Positions 15,127 to 23,840 of a stretch of DNA of 64,000 nt are shown here, piece after piece (the stretch's first letter is position 1; each line of letters opens with the position of its first letter). The stretch is from Agromyces albus (lineage in GTDB: Bacteria; Actinomycetota; Actinomycetes; Actinomycetales; Microbacteriaceae): the NCBI RefSeq assembly GCF_030815405.1, contig NZ_JAUSWX010000001.1, positions 3,286,001-3,350,000 of the forward strand, given 5' to 3'. Under the pieces are notes generated by a model. It did not search any database, was not told the DNA's origin, and was given only the letters and a program-made list of their open reading frames with translations. A program made the translations under genes and the position numbers.

Positions 15127-18100
15127 GCGCCGGCGCCGCGGCGCTGTGCAGCACGACGTTCACGCCCGCCCTCGACGAGGCTGTAGAGCACGGGCAGCAC
15201 GATGAGCGTGAGCGCCGTCGACGAGACGAGCCCGCCGATCACGACGAGCGCGAGCGGCTGCGAGATGAAACCGCCGGTGCCCGTGATGCCGAGTGCCATC
15301 GGCAGGAGCGCGAAGATCGTCGCGAGCGCGGTCATGAGGATCGGCCGCAGTCGACGGGATGCGCCGTGCACCAGGGCGTCGCGCACCGGCATGCCCCGAT
15401 CGCGGTACTGGTTCACGAGGTCGACGAGCACGATCGCGTTCGTCACCACGATGCCCACGAGCATGAGCACACCGACGAGCGAGGCGACGCCGAGCGGGAT
15501 GCCCGTGGCGACCTGCAGCGCGATCGCACCCGTTGCCGCGAACGGCACCGAGACGAGCAGCAGGAGCGGCTGCAGGAGCGAGCGGAACGTCGCGACCATC
15601 ACGATGTACACGATGAGGATCGCCGCGAGCAGTGCGAGCCCGAGCTGCGAGAACGACTCGGCCTGGTCGGCGGAGACACCGCCGATCGAGGCGGTCGCTC
15701 CGGCGGGCAGGTCGGCGGCGGCGATCGCAGCCGACACCTCGGCGCTCGCGGTGCCGAGGTCGTCGTCGTCGGGCGTGGCCGAGATGGTGGCGCTGCGCAG
15801 GCTCTGCACGGTCGTGACGGATGACGGGCCGTCGACCTCCGCGACCGTCGCGAGCGAATCGAGCGACACGAGCCCTTCCGGCGTCGGCACCTCGAGCGCC
15901 GACAGCTCCCCGACCGTGGTTGGCGGGTCGTCGCTCGCGAGGTAGATCGTGAGCGTCTTCTCGTCGATCACCACCGAACCCGACGATTGCGGTTGCATCG
16001 CGGCCGAGACCAGGCCGCCGAGCGCGACCTCGCTGTAGCCCGCGGCGGCTGCGTCGTCACGGTGCACCTCGATGGCGATGTAGCGCCGCGACTCCGACAG
16101 GTTCGACGCGGTCTGCGCGAGCGAGTCGAGTTCGTCGAGTTCTTCCTCCACGGCCGCGGTCGCCGACTGGAGGTCCTCGGCGTTCGACGCGGTGACATCG
16201 ACCTCGATGTCGGTCGAGGCGCCGAAGCCGCTCGACGCGGTGAGCGTCACGTCGCCGATGTCGTCGAGCGCGTCGAGCTCGCCCCGAACCGACGCCTGCA
16301 GCGCCTCCTGGTCGGCGCTCTCGTCTGTGGTGACCGAGTAGGTGATGGAGCTCGCCCCGCCGCCGAAGGCCGCCGCGAGGCCGCGACCGCTCGAGCCGAT
16401 CGAGGTCTGCACGGTCTCGACGCCATCGGTGCCGCGAATGGCCTGCTCCACCGATCGGGAGGCGTCGTCGAGGGCCTCGAGGCTCGTGCCGACCGGCAGC
16501 TCCTGCGAGACCCGGAAGGTGTTCTGCCCTGACGAGCCGAGGAAGTTCGTCTTCATGAACGGCAGGAGCGCGATCGTGCCGCCGAGGATCAGCACGGCGA
16601 CGATGATCGTCACGACTCCGTGCCGCAGGGTCCACGCGATGATCGGCAGGTAGCCGCGCTGCAGGCGCGACGGGTGCTCGAGCTCGTCGACCGCCGGCGT
16701 CCGTGTCGCGGCGGGCCGCGACCCCGCGGGCTTCGCCGGCACCTTGAGGCGTGGGTTCCCGTCGGGGTCCCGAAGGGCGGGGGCGAGCCACACGTCGTCG
16801 ACGAACGCCGCAGCGGCGACATCCGCCTCATCCTCTTCGTGCTTGTGGAGTTTCGCGGGCTTCAGGAACCAGTACGCGAGCACGGGCACGATCGTGAGCG
16901 AGACGAGCAGCGAGGCGAGCAGCGCGATCGTCACCGTGAGCGAGAACGGCCGGAACAGCTCCCCCGTGACGCCCTCGACGAGGGCGATGGGCAGGAACAC
17001 GGCGACGGTCGTGATCGTCGACGCCGTGATCGCGCCCGCGACCTCACGCACCGCGTGCACGATCGTCGACACCTTGTCGACACCCTCGACGAGATGGCGC
17101 TTGATGTTCTCGATGACGACGATCGAGTCGTCGACCACACGCCCGATCGCGATCGTGAGCGCGCCGAGGGTCAGGATGTTGAGGGTGTAGTCGGCGGCCT
17201 GCAGGCCGATGAACGTGATGAGCACCGACGTCGGAATCGAGATCGCCGTCACGAGGGTCGCCCGCACCGACAGCAGGAACACGAGGATCACGATCACCGC
17301 GAACAGCAGCCCGAGCATTCCCTCGGTCGCGAGCGACTCGATCGACTGCTCGATGTAGGGCGCCTGGTCGAAGACGACCGTGAAGGTCGCGCCGGGATTG
17401 GTGGTGTCGAGCCCCGCCTCGAGGTCGGGCAGCAGCGCACGCACGGCGTGCGACACCTCGACCGTGTTGGCAGCGGGCAGCTTCGTGACGGCGATCGTCA
17501 GGGCGGGCTCGCCGTTCACGCGAGAGATGCTCGTGACCGGGTTGTCGGTGAGGTCGACGGATGCCACGTCGGCGATCGTCGCCGCCACGGGCACGGTCAC
17601 CGTGGCGGGGTCGGCGTCGGGGTCGGCGTCGGGGTCGCCCTCCGCGACGCCCTCCGCGGCATCCGGAACCTCCTGCTGCTCGGTCGCACCGAGCACCGGT
17701 AGGGCGGCGATGTCCTCGACGCTCTCGAGCACGGCGCCGGACTGCACGGCGAACGTCGTGTCGCCCTCGCTGATCGCGCCGGCGGGCACGAGCAGCCCGT
17801 TCTGCGCCAGCGCGTCGCGGATCGACTGCTCGGTGATGCTGCGCGCGGCGAGTGCCTCGGGATTCGGGGTGATCGTGACCCGTTGCCCGACGTCGCCGAC
17901 GAGGGTCGCGTCACGCACGCCATCGAGGTCGCGGAGCTCGCCGAGGGTCGTGCGATCGATCTCGTCGGAGAGCGCGCTCACATCGTCGGCGCCCGTGACG
18001 GCGACCTGGATGACGGGGAAGTCGTCGAGGCTGAGGGCGAGCACCTGGGGGTCGACGTCGTCGGGCAACTCGCCCGCGATGCGGTTCACCGACGAGAGCA

Positions 18101-18425
18101 GCTTCTGCTCGGCGAACGCCAGGTCGGTGCCGTAGGTGAAGCTCGCGATGACGCGCGAGAGGCCGGTGGAGCTCGTCGTCGAGGTCGACTCGAGTCCGGT
18201 GATGCCCTGGATCGCGGTCTCGATCGGGGTCGACACGTCGGTGTTCACGACGTCGGGCGACGCGCCGGGATACGACGTGACGATCGAGAGCTGCGGGAAC
18301 TCGATCGACGGCGCCAGCTCCTGCTTGAGGCTCGAGAGCGAGATCCCACCGAAGATCGCGACGACGACGGTGATCAGGGCGATGAGCGCGCGGTTCTTCA
18401 TGCTGAGCGCGGCAAGCAGGTGCAT
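15123..18425 (-). CDS. RND-family (HAE1/AcrB-like) efflux transporter
   Basis: This is a large inner-membrane proton-driven exporter of 1100 residues, with a helix at the N-terminus, a big extracytoplasmic loop, a helical block, a second loop, and a final helical block. Landmarks are ELAPSIEFPQLSIVTSYPGA, the GRVVDDSIVVIENI motif in the proton-relay helix TM4, and LMLVGIVVTNAIVLVDLVNQ in TM10. In Gram-positive relatives such as SwrC these pump lipopeptides or drugs; the substrate here is unknown and no membrane-fusion partner is adjacent. A charged insert with HKHEEDEAD follows the first helical block. The start is taken at 18423-18425. It ends tail-to-tail with the sigma gene. Confidence 0.9.
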   Translation of the reverse strand: MHLLAALSMKNRALIALITVVVAIFGGISLSSLKQELAPSIEFPQLSIVTSYPGASPDVVNTDVSTPIETAIQGITGLESTSTTSSTGLSRVIASFTYGTDLAFAEQKLLSSVNRIAGELPDDVDPQVLALSLDDFPVIQVAVTGADDVSALSDEIDRTTLGELRDLDGVRDATLVGDVGQRVTITPNPEALAARSITEQSIRDALAQNGLLVPAGAISEGDTTFAVQSGAVLESVEDIAALPVLGATEQQEVPDAAEGVAEGDPDADPDADPATVTVPVAATIADVASVDLTDNPVTSISRVNGEPALTIAVTKLPAANTVEVSHAVRALLPDLEAGLDTTNPGATFTVVFDQAPYIEQSIESLATEGMLGLLFAVIVILVFLLSVRATLVTAISIPTSVLITFIGLQAADYTLNILTLGALTIAIGRVVDDSIVVIENIKRHLVEGVDKVSTIVHAVREVAGAITASTITTVAVFLPIALVEGVTGELFRPFSLTVTIALLASLLVSLTIVPVLAYWFLKPAKLHKHEEDEADVAAAAFVDDVWLAPALRDPDGNPRLKVPAKPAGSRPAATRTPAVDELEHPSRLQRGYLPIIAWTLRHGVVTIIVAVLILGGTIALLPFMKTNFLGSSGQNTFRVSQELPVGTSLEALDDASRSVEQAIRGTDGVETVQTSIGSSGRGLAAAFGGGASSITYSVTTDESADQEALQASVRGELDALDDIGDVTLTASSGFGASTDIEVDVTASNAEDLQSATAAVEEELDELDSLAQTASNLSESRRYIAIEVHRDDAAAAGYSEVALGGLVSAAMQPQSSGSVVIDEKTLTIYLASDDPPTTVGELSALEVPTPEGLVSLDSLATVAEVDGPSSVTTVQSLRSATISATPDDDDLGTASAEVSAAIAAADLPAGATASIGGVSADQAESFSQLGLALLAAILIVYIVMVATFRSLLQPLLLLVSVPFAATGAIALQVATGIPLGVASLVGVLMLVGIVVTNAIVLVDLVNQYRDRGMPVRDALVHGASRRLRPILMTALATIFALLPMALGITGTGGFISQPLALVVIGGLVSSTALTLIVLPVLYSLVEGGRERRAAQRRGAGA

Positions 18426-18473
18426 TGCACGATTCTCGCAGTCTGAAGGATCGTCATGTTACGGAACAGTGGG

Positions 18474-18517
18474 TCCCCCCTTCTGGGGGGATAGACGGCC
18501 CGGAGAAACGCGAGGTA
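18474..18517 (+). promoter_or_regulatory. GC hairpin and possible -10 box before the secreted-protein gene
   Basis: In the divergent gap between the RND gene and the Ala/Pro-rich secreted protein, TCCCCCC-TTCT-GGGGGGA (18474-18491) forms a hairpin. A TAGTGT hexamer (18512-18517) is a possible -10 box for the rightward gene. No good -35 was recognised. Confidence 0.4.
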
Positions 18518-18545
18518 GTGTGCCAAACGACAACCCGGGGGTCTT

Positions 18546-19636
18546 GTGGAGGTATCCAAGGCGCAAGCTGAACGGCGAATGCCGGTGCTTCGTCTTGCCC
18601 TCATGGCCACCGGGTTCTCGGTCGCCTGGCTCGCCGTGAGCCTCTTCGCGAGCTCCTCGAGCGCCTCGGCCGACGAGCAGGATCGCAACGGCCTCCTCGG
18701 AACCGTCGGCTCGGTGCTCGGCGGCGTCACGACCACCGTCGGCAACACGCTCGGCGGCGTCGTCGGCACGGCGCCGGCCGCGCCGGCTCCTGCACCTGCC
18801 CCTGCCCCGGCGCCTGCTCCTGCACCTGCTCCTGTCGCGCCTCCCGCGCCCGTCCCGGCACCCGCAGCACCCGCGCCCGTGGCTGCTGTCGCGCCCGTCG
18901 TCGGCGGCGTGACGGATGTCGCGAACAGCACGATCTCCGGCGCCAACATCGCCGTCGGAACGCTCGTGAACGGTCTCACCGCGACGGTCTCCGACCTCGC
19001 CGGCGATACGGTCAGCGGCATCGTCACTCCCGTCACCGGACTCGTCGACGGCGTCGTCGGCAGCCTCCCGATCGTGGGCGGAATCCTCGGCGACAACACG
19101 CTCGGCGGTGTGCTCGGCCCGGTCACCGGTGTCGTCGACGACACCCTCGGCACGGTCGTCGGCGGCGCCGTCGGAACGATCGGCGAGTTGCCCACCGACG
19201 GCACCGGACTGCTTCCCACGCCTCCCGATCTCCCATTCCTGCCGGGCTCTCCCGGCGAAGTGCTTCCGGCGTCGCCCGTCAATCCACCCGGCAGTCCACC
19301 GGGCACGACGCTGCCCGGTGCGCCGCCCGGAACCACGGCCGACTCGCTCGGCTCCCTCGGAACGTTCACCCCGTCTTCGGGGCCTTCCAGCACGACACCC
19401 GCCGGTTACGGCGCTCCATCAGGCGGCGACCTGCCGCCTGTGAGCATGCCCGGCGCACCTGCACGCTCCTCCGGTTCCGCCGGCGCCGGCTCGCCCGGCA
19501 CCGCGGGGCATCCGGCGCTTCCGACGGGGCCCTCGCCGCGCTCGAACTCGACGCGCTCGCGTCGCTGGTGTTGACTCCGGTCGACGACGAGCTGCCGTCG
19601 TCACCGGTCTACGACACCGACTCCTCACCTGACTGA
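18546..19636 (+). CDS. Secreted Ala/Pro-rich, Gly/Val-repeat surface protein (probable frameshift near 19505)
   Basis: The protein begins with a signal peptide: positively charged N-terminus, then LALMATGFSVAWLAVSLFA and an ASADEQ cleavage region. A PAPAPA stretch and Gly/Val-rich repeats (VTGLVDGVVGS, VTGVVDDTLGTVVGGAVGT) follow, then a Pro/Gly/Ser-rich tail. As read, the frame ends at 19574 with an implausible RSNSTRSRRWC. If one G is added to the GGGG run at about 19505-19508, translation continues as ASGASDGALAALELDALASL to DDELPSSPVYDTDSSPD, stopping at 19634-19636, which looks like a natural end. The GTG at 18546 or the ATG of MPVLRLALM may be the start. Function unknown; probably cell-envelope associated. 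Confidence 0.7.
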
Positions 19637-19647
19637 CGGGGACCGCC

Positions 19648-19693
19648 CCGCCTCCCCGAAGGCGGACACGGTCAACGCTCCCGCCCGGGAGCG
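19648..19693 (+). terminator. Tandem hairpins between the two surface-protein genes
   Basis: Hairpin CCGCCT/AGGCGG (19648-19665, 6-nt loop) is followed by CGCTCCCG-CC-CGGGAGCG (19676-19693). They lie after the restored stop codon at 19636 and before the next ribosome-binding site. They may end the first transcript or attenuate read-through. Confidence 0.55.
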
Positions 19694-19722
19694 ACGAAAC
19701 CCATCAGTCAGGAGACTTACCC

Positions 19723-21267
19723 ATGAAACGATTTGCTCTGAGGGCGCTCTACGCGACCCTCTTCGCCGGGGGGCTCACGCTCCTCGGAGCCGGCGTCGCA
19801 CACGCCTCGGACACGAGCGGCGACGACGGCATCCTGTCGGGATCCCAAGCGGGAATCTCGATCGAACTCCCGGTCACGGTCAGCGGCAACGCGATCTCCC
19901 TCCTCGGGGACTCGTCGTCGTCGGATGCCGCGACCGTAGTCGACAACGGCGGTGCCGCTGCACCCGTCGCCGCCGCCACCCCAGCCGAACCCGTCGCCGT
20001 CACCTCCGGTGACGACGGCGTCGCTTCGGGTACGCAGGCGCTCGTCGACGTGTCGGTTCCGGTCACCGTGGGCGGCAACGCCATCTCGGTCATCGGCGAC
20101 AGCTCGTCGAGCGACGCGGGCACCGCGGTCGCTCCGGCGGCATCCGGCCAGGAGGCGGGCGCGGCTGAGACCAGCGGCTCCGACTCGCTGCTCGGCGGCA
20201 CGCAGGGCCTCGTCAACGTGTCGGTTCCGGTCACCGTGGGCGGCAACGCCATCTCGGTCATCGGCGACTCGTCGAGCGAGGGCGCAGGCACGGCCGTTGC
20301 ACCCGGCGCAGATTCGGGCTCAGGTGACGCAAGCAGCGCGTCGACCTCGGGCGAGGACGGCATCGCCGGCGGCACCCAGGTGGTCGGCGGCATCGGCGCA
20401 CCCGTCACGGTCGGCGGCAACGCCGTCTCGGTCATCGGCGACAGCAACAGCAGCGGCGCCGACACCGCAGTGGCATCCGGCGGCTCGGGTGACGCAGGCA
20501 ACGCGTCGACCTCGGGTGAAGACGGCATCGCCGGCGGCACCCAGGCGATCATCGGCGGCAATGTTCCGGTGACGGTCGGCGGCAACGCCATCTCGGGCAT
20601 CGGCGACTCGACGACCGACGGCGCAACGACCCAGGTCGCCTCCGGCGGCTCGGGCGGCGGCGACGCCACCACCTCCGGCGAGGACGGGATCGCCGGTGGC
20701 ACGCAAGTGCTGCCGTCGCTCGGTCTCCCGGTGACGGTCGGCGGCAACGCGATCTCGGGAATCGGCGACAGCGAGTCGACGGATGCCGAAACGGTGGTGG
20801 CCACACGAACCGGGGGCGGTTCGGCCACAACGGATGGATCGGGCGGGCTGCTCGGAGGAACACAGCTCGTACCCGTACTGTCCGTGCCCATCACCATCGG
20901 CGGCAACGCCATCTCAGTGATCGGCGACAGTTCGACCGACGGCCCGACGACGACCGTGAATCCCACGGACCCCACGGATCCCACGGACCCGACCGATCCC
21001 ACGGACCCGACAGACCCGACGGACCCCACGGATCCCACGGACCCGACCGATCCCACGGACCCCACGGATCCCACGGACCCGACGGACCCGGCGACGCCGG
21101 GTGATCGCGGCAGCGCCTCCTCGGTGGCATCAGGCACCACGACCCCGGTAGCGGCCAAGACCCTCGCCGCCACGGGCACCGACCTCACGGGTCTCGGTGT
21201 GGCAGCCCTCGCGCTGTTCGCCGGGCTCCTGCTCGTCGGCTTCCGCCGGTTCGCAGTGCGCCGGTAA
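19723..21267 (+). CDS. Chaplin-like seven-repeat surface protein with Pro-Thr-Asp stalk and LAATG sorting signal
   Basis: The precursor has 514 residues. It starts with a signal peptide (MKRFALRALYATLFAGGLTL, cleaved near AHAS). Seven repeats of about 55-60 residues follow, each with a core like PVTVGGNAISVIGDSSS preceded by GEDGIAGGTQ. The core resembles the chaplin motif VPVNVCGNSVSVIG but lacks its cysteines. Then comes one NPT plus thirteen DPT units, a stalk. The C-terminus has LAATG, a hydrophobic helix and RRFAVRR: a LAxTG class E sortase signal for covalent anchoring to peptidoglycan. AGGAG precedes the ATG. No sortase is encoded nearby. Likely an abundant hydrophobic coat or adhesion protein; role inferred. 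Confidence 0.85.
   Translation: MKRFALRALYATLFAGGLTLLGAGVAHASDTSGDDGILSGSQAGISIELPVTVSGNAISLLGDSSSSDAATVVDNGGAAAPVAAATPAEPVAVTSGDDGVASGTQALVDVSVPVTVGGNAISVIGDSSSSDAGTAVAPAASGQEAGAAETSGSDSLLGGTQGLVNVSVPVTVGGNAISVIGDSSSEGAGTAVAPGADSGSGDASSASTSGEDGIAGGTQVVGGIGAPVTVGGNAVSVIGDSNSSGADTAVASGGSGDAGNASTSGEDGIAGGTQAIIGGNVPVTVGGNAISGIGDSTTDGATTQVASGGSGGGDATTSGEDGIAGGTQVLPSLGLPVTVGGNAISGIGDSESTDAETVVATRTGGGSATTDGSGGLLGGTQLVPVLSVPITIGGNAISVIGDSSTDGPTTTVNPTDPTDPTDPTDPTDPTDPTDPTDPTDPTDPTDPTDPTDPTDPATPGDRGSASSVASGTTTPVAAKTLAATGTDLTGLGVAALALFAGLLLVGFRRFAVRR
20047..20270 (+). repeat. Near-identical 168-bp tandem duplication inside the chaplin-like gene
   Basis: Runs of about 50 identical bases encoding the PVTVGGNAISVIGD core start at about 20048 and again 168 bp later. 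Their synonymous sites match, unlike the other repeats, so this pair is a recent duplication or gene conversion. Confidence 0.75.
20959..21093 (+). repeat. Nine-bp repeat array encoding (Asp-Pro-Thr)n stalk
   Basis: Fifteen consecutive 9-bp units: one NPT, thirteen DPT and one DPA. Alternating GAC/GAT and CCC/CCG codons show that units were duplicated in larger blocks of two to three units. The array is prone to length change. Confidence 0.9.
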
Positions 21268-21277
21268 ATCACGGTGA

Positions 21278-21312
21278 GCTCCGGCGCCGCCCCTGACGGG
21301 CGGTGCCGGAGC
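21278..21312 (+). terminator. Strong hairpin after the chaplin-like gene
   Basis: Arms of 15 bp (21278-21292 and 21298-21312), one mismatch, 5-nt loop, beginning 10 nt after the stop codon. A second hairpin, CGCCAGA/TCTGGCG (21373-21392), lies further on and could serve the converging TetR gene. Nothing else is recognised in 21313-21497. Confidence 0.75.
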
Positions 21313-21497
21313 ACCCCGCGGCACTCACTGCCCCCTCAAGCTCCGCGGCGCCCCCAGGGCGGCACGGTAGGTCGCCAGAAACCCCTCTGGCGGCCGGTCG
21401 GGGCGGTGGCAGTCCCCCCGCCGCCGCTCCGCCTCACCTCATCAATACCCTCGCGGAGAGCCCCAGAGGCGTCGGGACGAAGGTCCACGGGCGAACG

Positions 21498-22172
21498 TTA
21501 CGTCGCTGGTCGCCCCTGCGGCACCCCGGCCGCCGGCAGGAGGACCCCGTCGATGAGCGAGACGAAGAACTCGCGGTCGACCGGCTTGCGCAGGACCAGC
21601 GTGCGAAAGGCCGCCATTGCGGGCATCAGGATCGCGAGCGTCTCGACGTCGCACTCGGGCGAGATCTCGCCGCGTCGGATGGCGCGCTCGAGCAGCATCC
21701 GGTTGATTGCCGCCCGCGGCTCGACGATGGCGGCGTTCGCGGCCTCGGCGAGTTCGGGCGTGCTCGAGAGCATCCCCACGAGGCCGGCCATCACCTGCAT
21801 CTTCTTCGAGGCCTCTTCGACCGAGCGCGGCTTGATCAGCGCAACCAGATCGCCACGCAGGCTACCGGTGTCGGGCAGCGACTCCGGCGTCAGGTCGGCC
21901 GCCTTCATGCAGGCGACGGCTTCGAGCACGAGGTCGGCCTTCGACGGCCAGCGCCGGTACAGGGTCGCCTTGCCGGCTTTCGCGCGCGCGGCCACCATGT
22001 CGATGGTCATGCCGTCGAAGCCCGTCTCGGCGAGCACGTCGATGGCTGCGGCGAGGATCTCGGGGTCACGCGTGTGGTCGCGCTTGCGCCCGAGCCGGGG
22101 AGCCGCATCGATCGCACCGTGAGTGGCGTCGATCGCGTCGGCAGCGGAAGCGATGGAATCGTGCTGCGTCAT
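21498..22172 (-). CDS. TetR-family transcriptional regulator
   Basis: This is a one-component repressor of about 224 residues. The N-terminal helix-turn-helix reads ILAAAIDVLAETGFDGMTID, then AKAGKATLYRRWPSKADLV, a standard TetR DNA-binding block. The C-terminal ligand domain (AGLVGMLSSTPELAEA) resembles the TetR_C_11-like group. It is divergent from the MFS exporter at 22272, so it most likely represses that pump. I chose MTQHDSIAS at 22172, which has a GGAG site; an upstream ATG at 22214 is possible but lacks a clear ribosome site. Confidence 0.88.
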   Translation of the reverse strand: MTQHDSIASAADAIDATHGAIDAAPRLGRKRDHTRDPEILAAAIDVLAETGFDGMTIDMVAARAKAGKATLYRRWPSKADLVLEAVACMKAADLTPESLPDTGSLRGDLVALIKPRSVEEASKKMQVMAGLVGMLSSTPELAEAANAAIVEPRAAINRMLLERAIRRGEISPECDVETLAILMPAMAAFRTLVLRKPVDREFFVSLIDGVLLPAAGVPQGRPAT

Positions 22173-22231
22173 CGCGGCGTCTCCGTCTCTCGCAAGTGGT
22201 CGTGTTGCTGTCATGTTACTTCAGGAACCGG

Positions 22232-22264
22232 GGATATCCGGAACTCTCGAGTCTCGTATATAGT
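22232..22264 (+). promoter_or_regulatory. MFS promoter region with GGATATCC palindrome and TATAGT -10
   Basis: Between the divergent TetR and MFS genes, a CCGG-type palindrome around GGATATCC (near 22232-22239) precedes TATAGT at 22259-22264, which ends 7 nt before the ATG of the MFS gene. This fits a leaderless transcript with an upstream repressor site. Confidence 0.5.
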
Positions 22265-22271
22265 AGCGCCC

Positions 22272-23810
22272 ATGACTCAGACTTCGGATGCTCCGCCCAT
22301 AGCAGCGGTGACCTCGCGTCGATGGTGGACCCTCGCCACCGTCGGTCTTGCCCAGCTCATCGTCGTGCTCGACGCGACCGTCGTGAACATCGCGCTGCCC
22401 GCCGCACAGGCCGACCTCGGCTTCTCCAACGGCGACCGCCAGTGGATCATCACGGCCTATTCCCTCGCCTTCGGCAGCCTGCTGCTGCTCGGCGGACGCC
22501 TGTCCGACCTGGTCGGCCGCAAGCGAACCTTCATCATCGGGCTCATCGGCTTCGCTGCGGCCTCCGCCCTGGGCGGCGCAGCCACGACCTTCGGCATGCT
22601 CGTGGGCGCCCGCGCGCTGCAGGGCGCATTCGCCGCCGTGCTGGCACCGACCGCCCTCGCCGTGCTCACCACGACCTTCACGATCCCCAAGGAGCGGGCC
22701 CGCGCCTTCGGCGTCTTCGGCGCGATCGCGGGAGCCGGCGGCGCGATCGGCCTGCTGCTCGGCGGATTCCTCACGGAGACCCTCGACTGGCGCTGGAACC
22801 TCTACATCAACGTTCCGATCGCGATTGTCGCGGTGATCGGCGCGATGATCTTCGTGGGTCACATCGCCCGCACGGGTCCGCGGCCGAAGCTCGACGTGCC
22901 CGGAACCGTGCTCGTCTCGGGCGCACTCTTCCTCCTCGTCTACGGGTTCTCGAACGCCGAGACCGAAGGCTGGGACTCGCCGCTGTCGTGGGGGATGCTG
23001 GCCGCCTCGGGCGTGCTGCTCGTCGCGTTCGTGCTGTGGCAGCTGCGCGCGAGGCATCCGCTGCTCCCGCTCTCGATCGTGCTCGACCGGAATCGCGGTG
23101 CCGCCTACGTGTCGGTGCTGATCGCCGGCGCGGGCATGTTCGGCATCTTCCTCTTCGTCACCTACTACCTGCAGACCTCACTGCACTACTCGCCGATGCA
23201 GACCGGCTTCTCGTTCCTGCCGATGATCGCGATGCTCGTGCTCGCCGCCCAGCTCTCGACGAATATCTTCCTGCCGCGGTTCGGCCCGAAGGTCATCGTG
23301 CCGATCGGCATGCTGCTCGGCGTGGTCGCCATGGCCTACTTCACGCTGCTCAACGCCGACTCCGCGTACGCGGCCGACATCCTGCCGCCGCTCATGATCC
23401 TCGGGTTCGCCATGGGTTCGATCATGCCGGCGTCGATGCAGACGGCGACGCTCGGCGTCGACCGCGAGTTCGCCGGCGTCGCCTCCGCGATGGTCAACAC
23501 GAGCCAGCAGGTCGGCGGATCGATCGGCACCGCGCTCCTCAACACCCTCGCGGCCACCGCGGCGACCGGCTACCTCACGGCGCACACCCCGACCACCGAC
23601 GCCGTGGTGGCCGAGGCAGCGATCCACAGCTATGCGGTGGCGTACTGGTGGGGCGCCGGATTCTTCGCGCTCGGCGGCGTGGTCGCGGCGCTGCTCTTCC
23701 GACGCCGGGGCGACGGCCTGTCGCTCGCGACGGCCCGGGATGCAGCGCCGGTCGCCGCGTCGACGTCGGCCGATGCCGCCTCCGAGGCCGAACCGGCGAT
23801 AGTGCACTGA
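22272..23810 (+). CDS. MFS drug exporter, EmrB/QacA (DHA2, 14-TM) family
   Basis: This is a proton-coupled multidrug exporter of 512 residues with about 14 transmembrane helices. Family motifs are LDATVVNIALPAAQADLGF in helix 1, LGGRLSDLVGRKRTF (motif A), and a motif C region with AFGVFGAIAGAGGAIGLLLGG. The start is the ATG at 22272, where homology begins. The neighbouring divergent TetR gene is its likely regulator and the short shared promoter region supports this. The substrate is not deducible; such pumps export dyes, quaternary ammonium compounds or antibiotics. Confidence 0.92.
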   Translation: MTQTSDAPPIAAVTSRRWWTLATVGLAQLIVVLDATVVNIALPAAQADLGFSNGDRQWIITAYSLAFGSLLLLGGRLSDLVGRKRTFIIGLIGFAAASALGGAATTFGMLVGARALQGAFAAVLAPTALAVLTTTFTIPKERARAFGVFGAIAGAGGAIGLLLGGFLTETLDWRWNLYINVPIAIVAVIGAMIFVGHIARTGPRPKLDVPGTVLVSGALFLLVYGFSNAETEGWDSPLSWGMLAASGVLLVAFVLWQLRARHPLLPLSIVLDRNRGAAYVSVLIAGAGMFGIFLFVTYYLQTSLHYSPMQTGFSFLPMIAMLVLAAQLSTNIFLPRFGPKVIVPIGMLLGVVAMAYFTLLNADSAYAADILPPLMILGFAMGSIMPASMQTATLGVDREFAGVASAMVNTSQQVGGSIGTALLNTLAATAATGYLTAHTPTTDAVVAEAAIHSYAVAYWWGAGFFALGGVVAALLFRRRGDGLSLATARDAAPVAASTSADAASEAEPAIVH

Positions 23811-23840
23811 CGCCGGCTCGGCCTCGACGGATGCCGCGGC

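Noticed and set aside
15123..18425. Long plus-strand open frames across the RND gene
   Set aside because: They mirror GC-rich codon structure, have Arg/His-rich products and no homology; the minus-strand RND protein is clear.
18426..18545. c-di-AMP or other riboswitch before the secreted protein gene
   Set aside because: No consensus core found; only a GC hairpin and a possible -10 are present.
20959..21093. CRISPR array
   Set aside because: Repeats are 9 bp without spacers and encode DPT units in frame.
21313..21497. A gene between the chaplin-like and TetR genes
   Set aside because: Open frames here have no homology or ribosome site; only two hairpins are seen.
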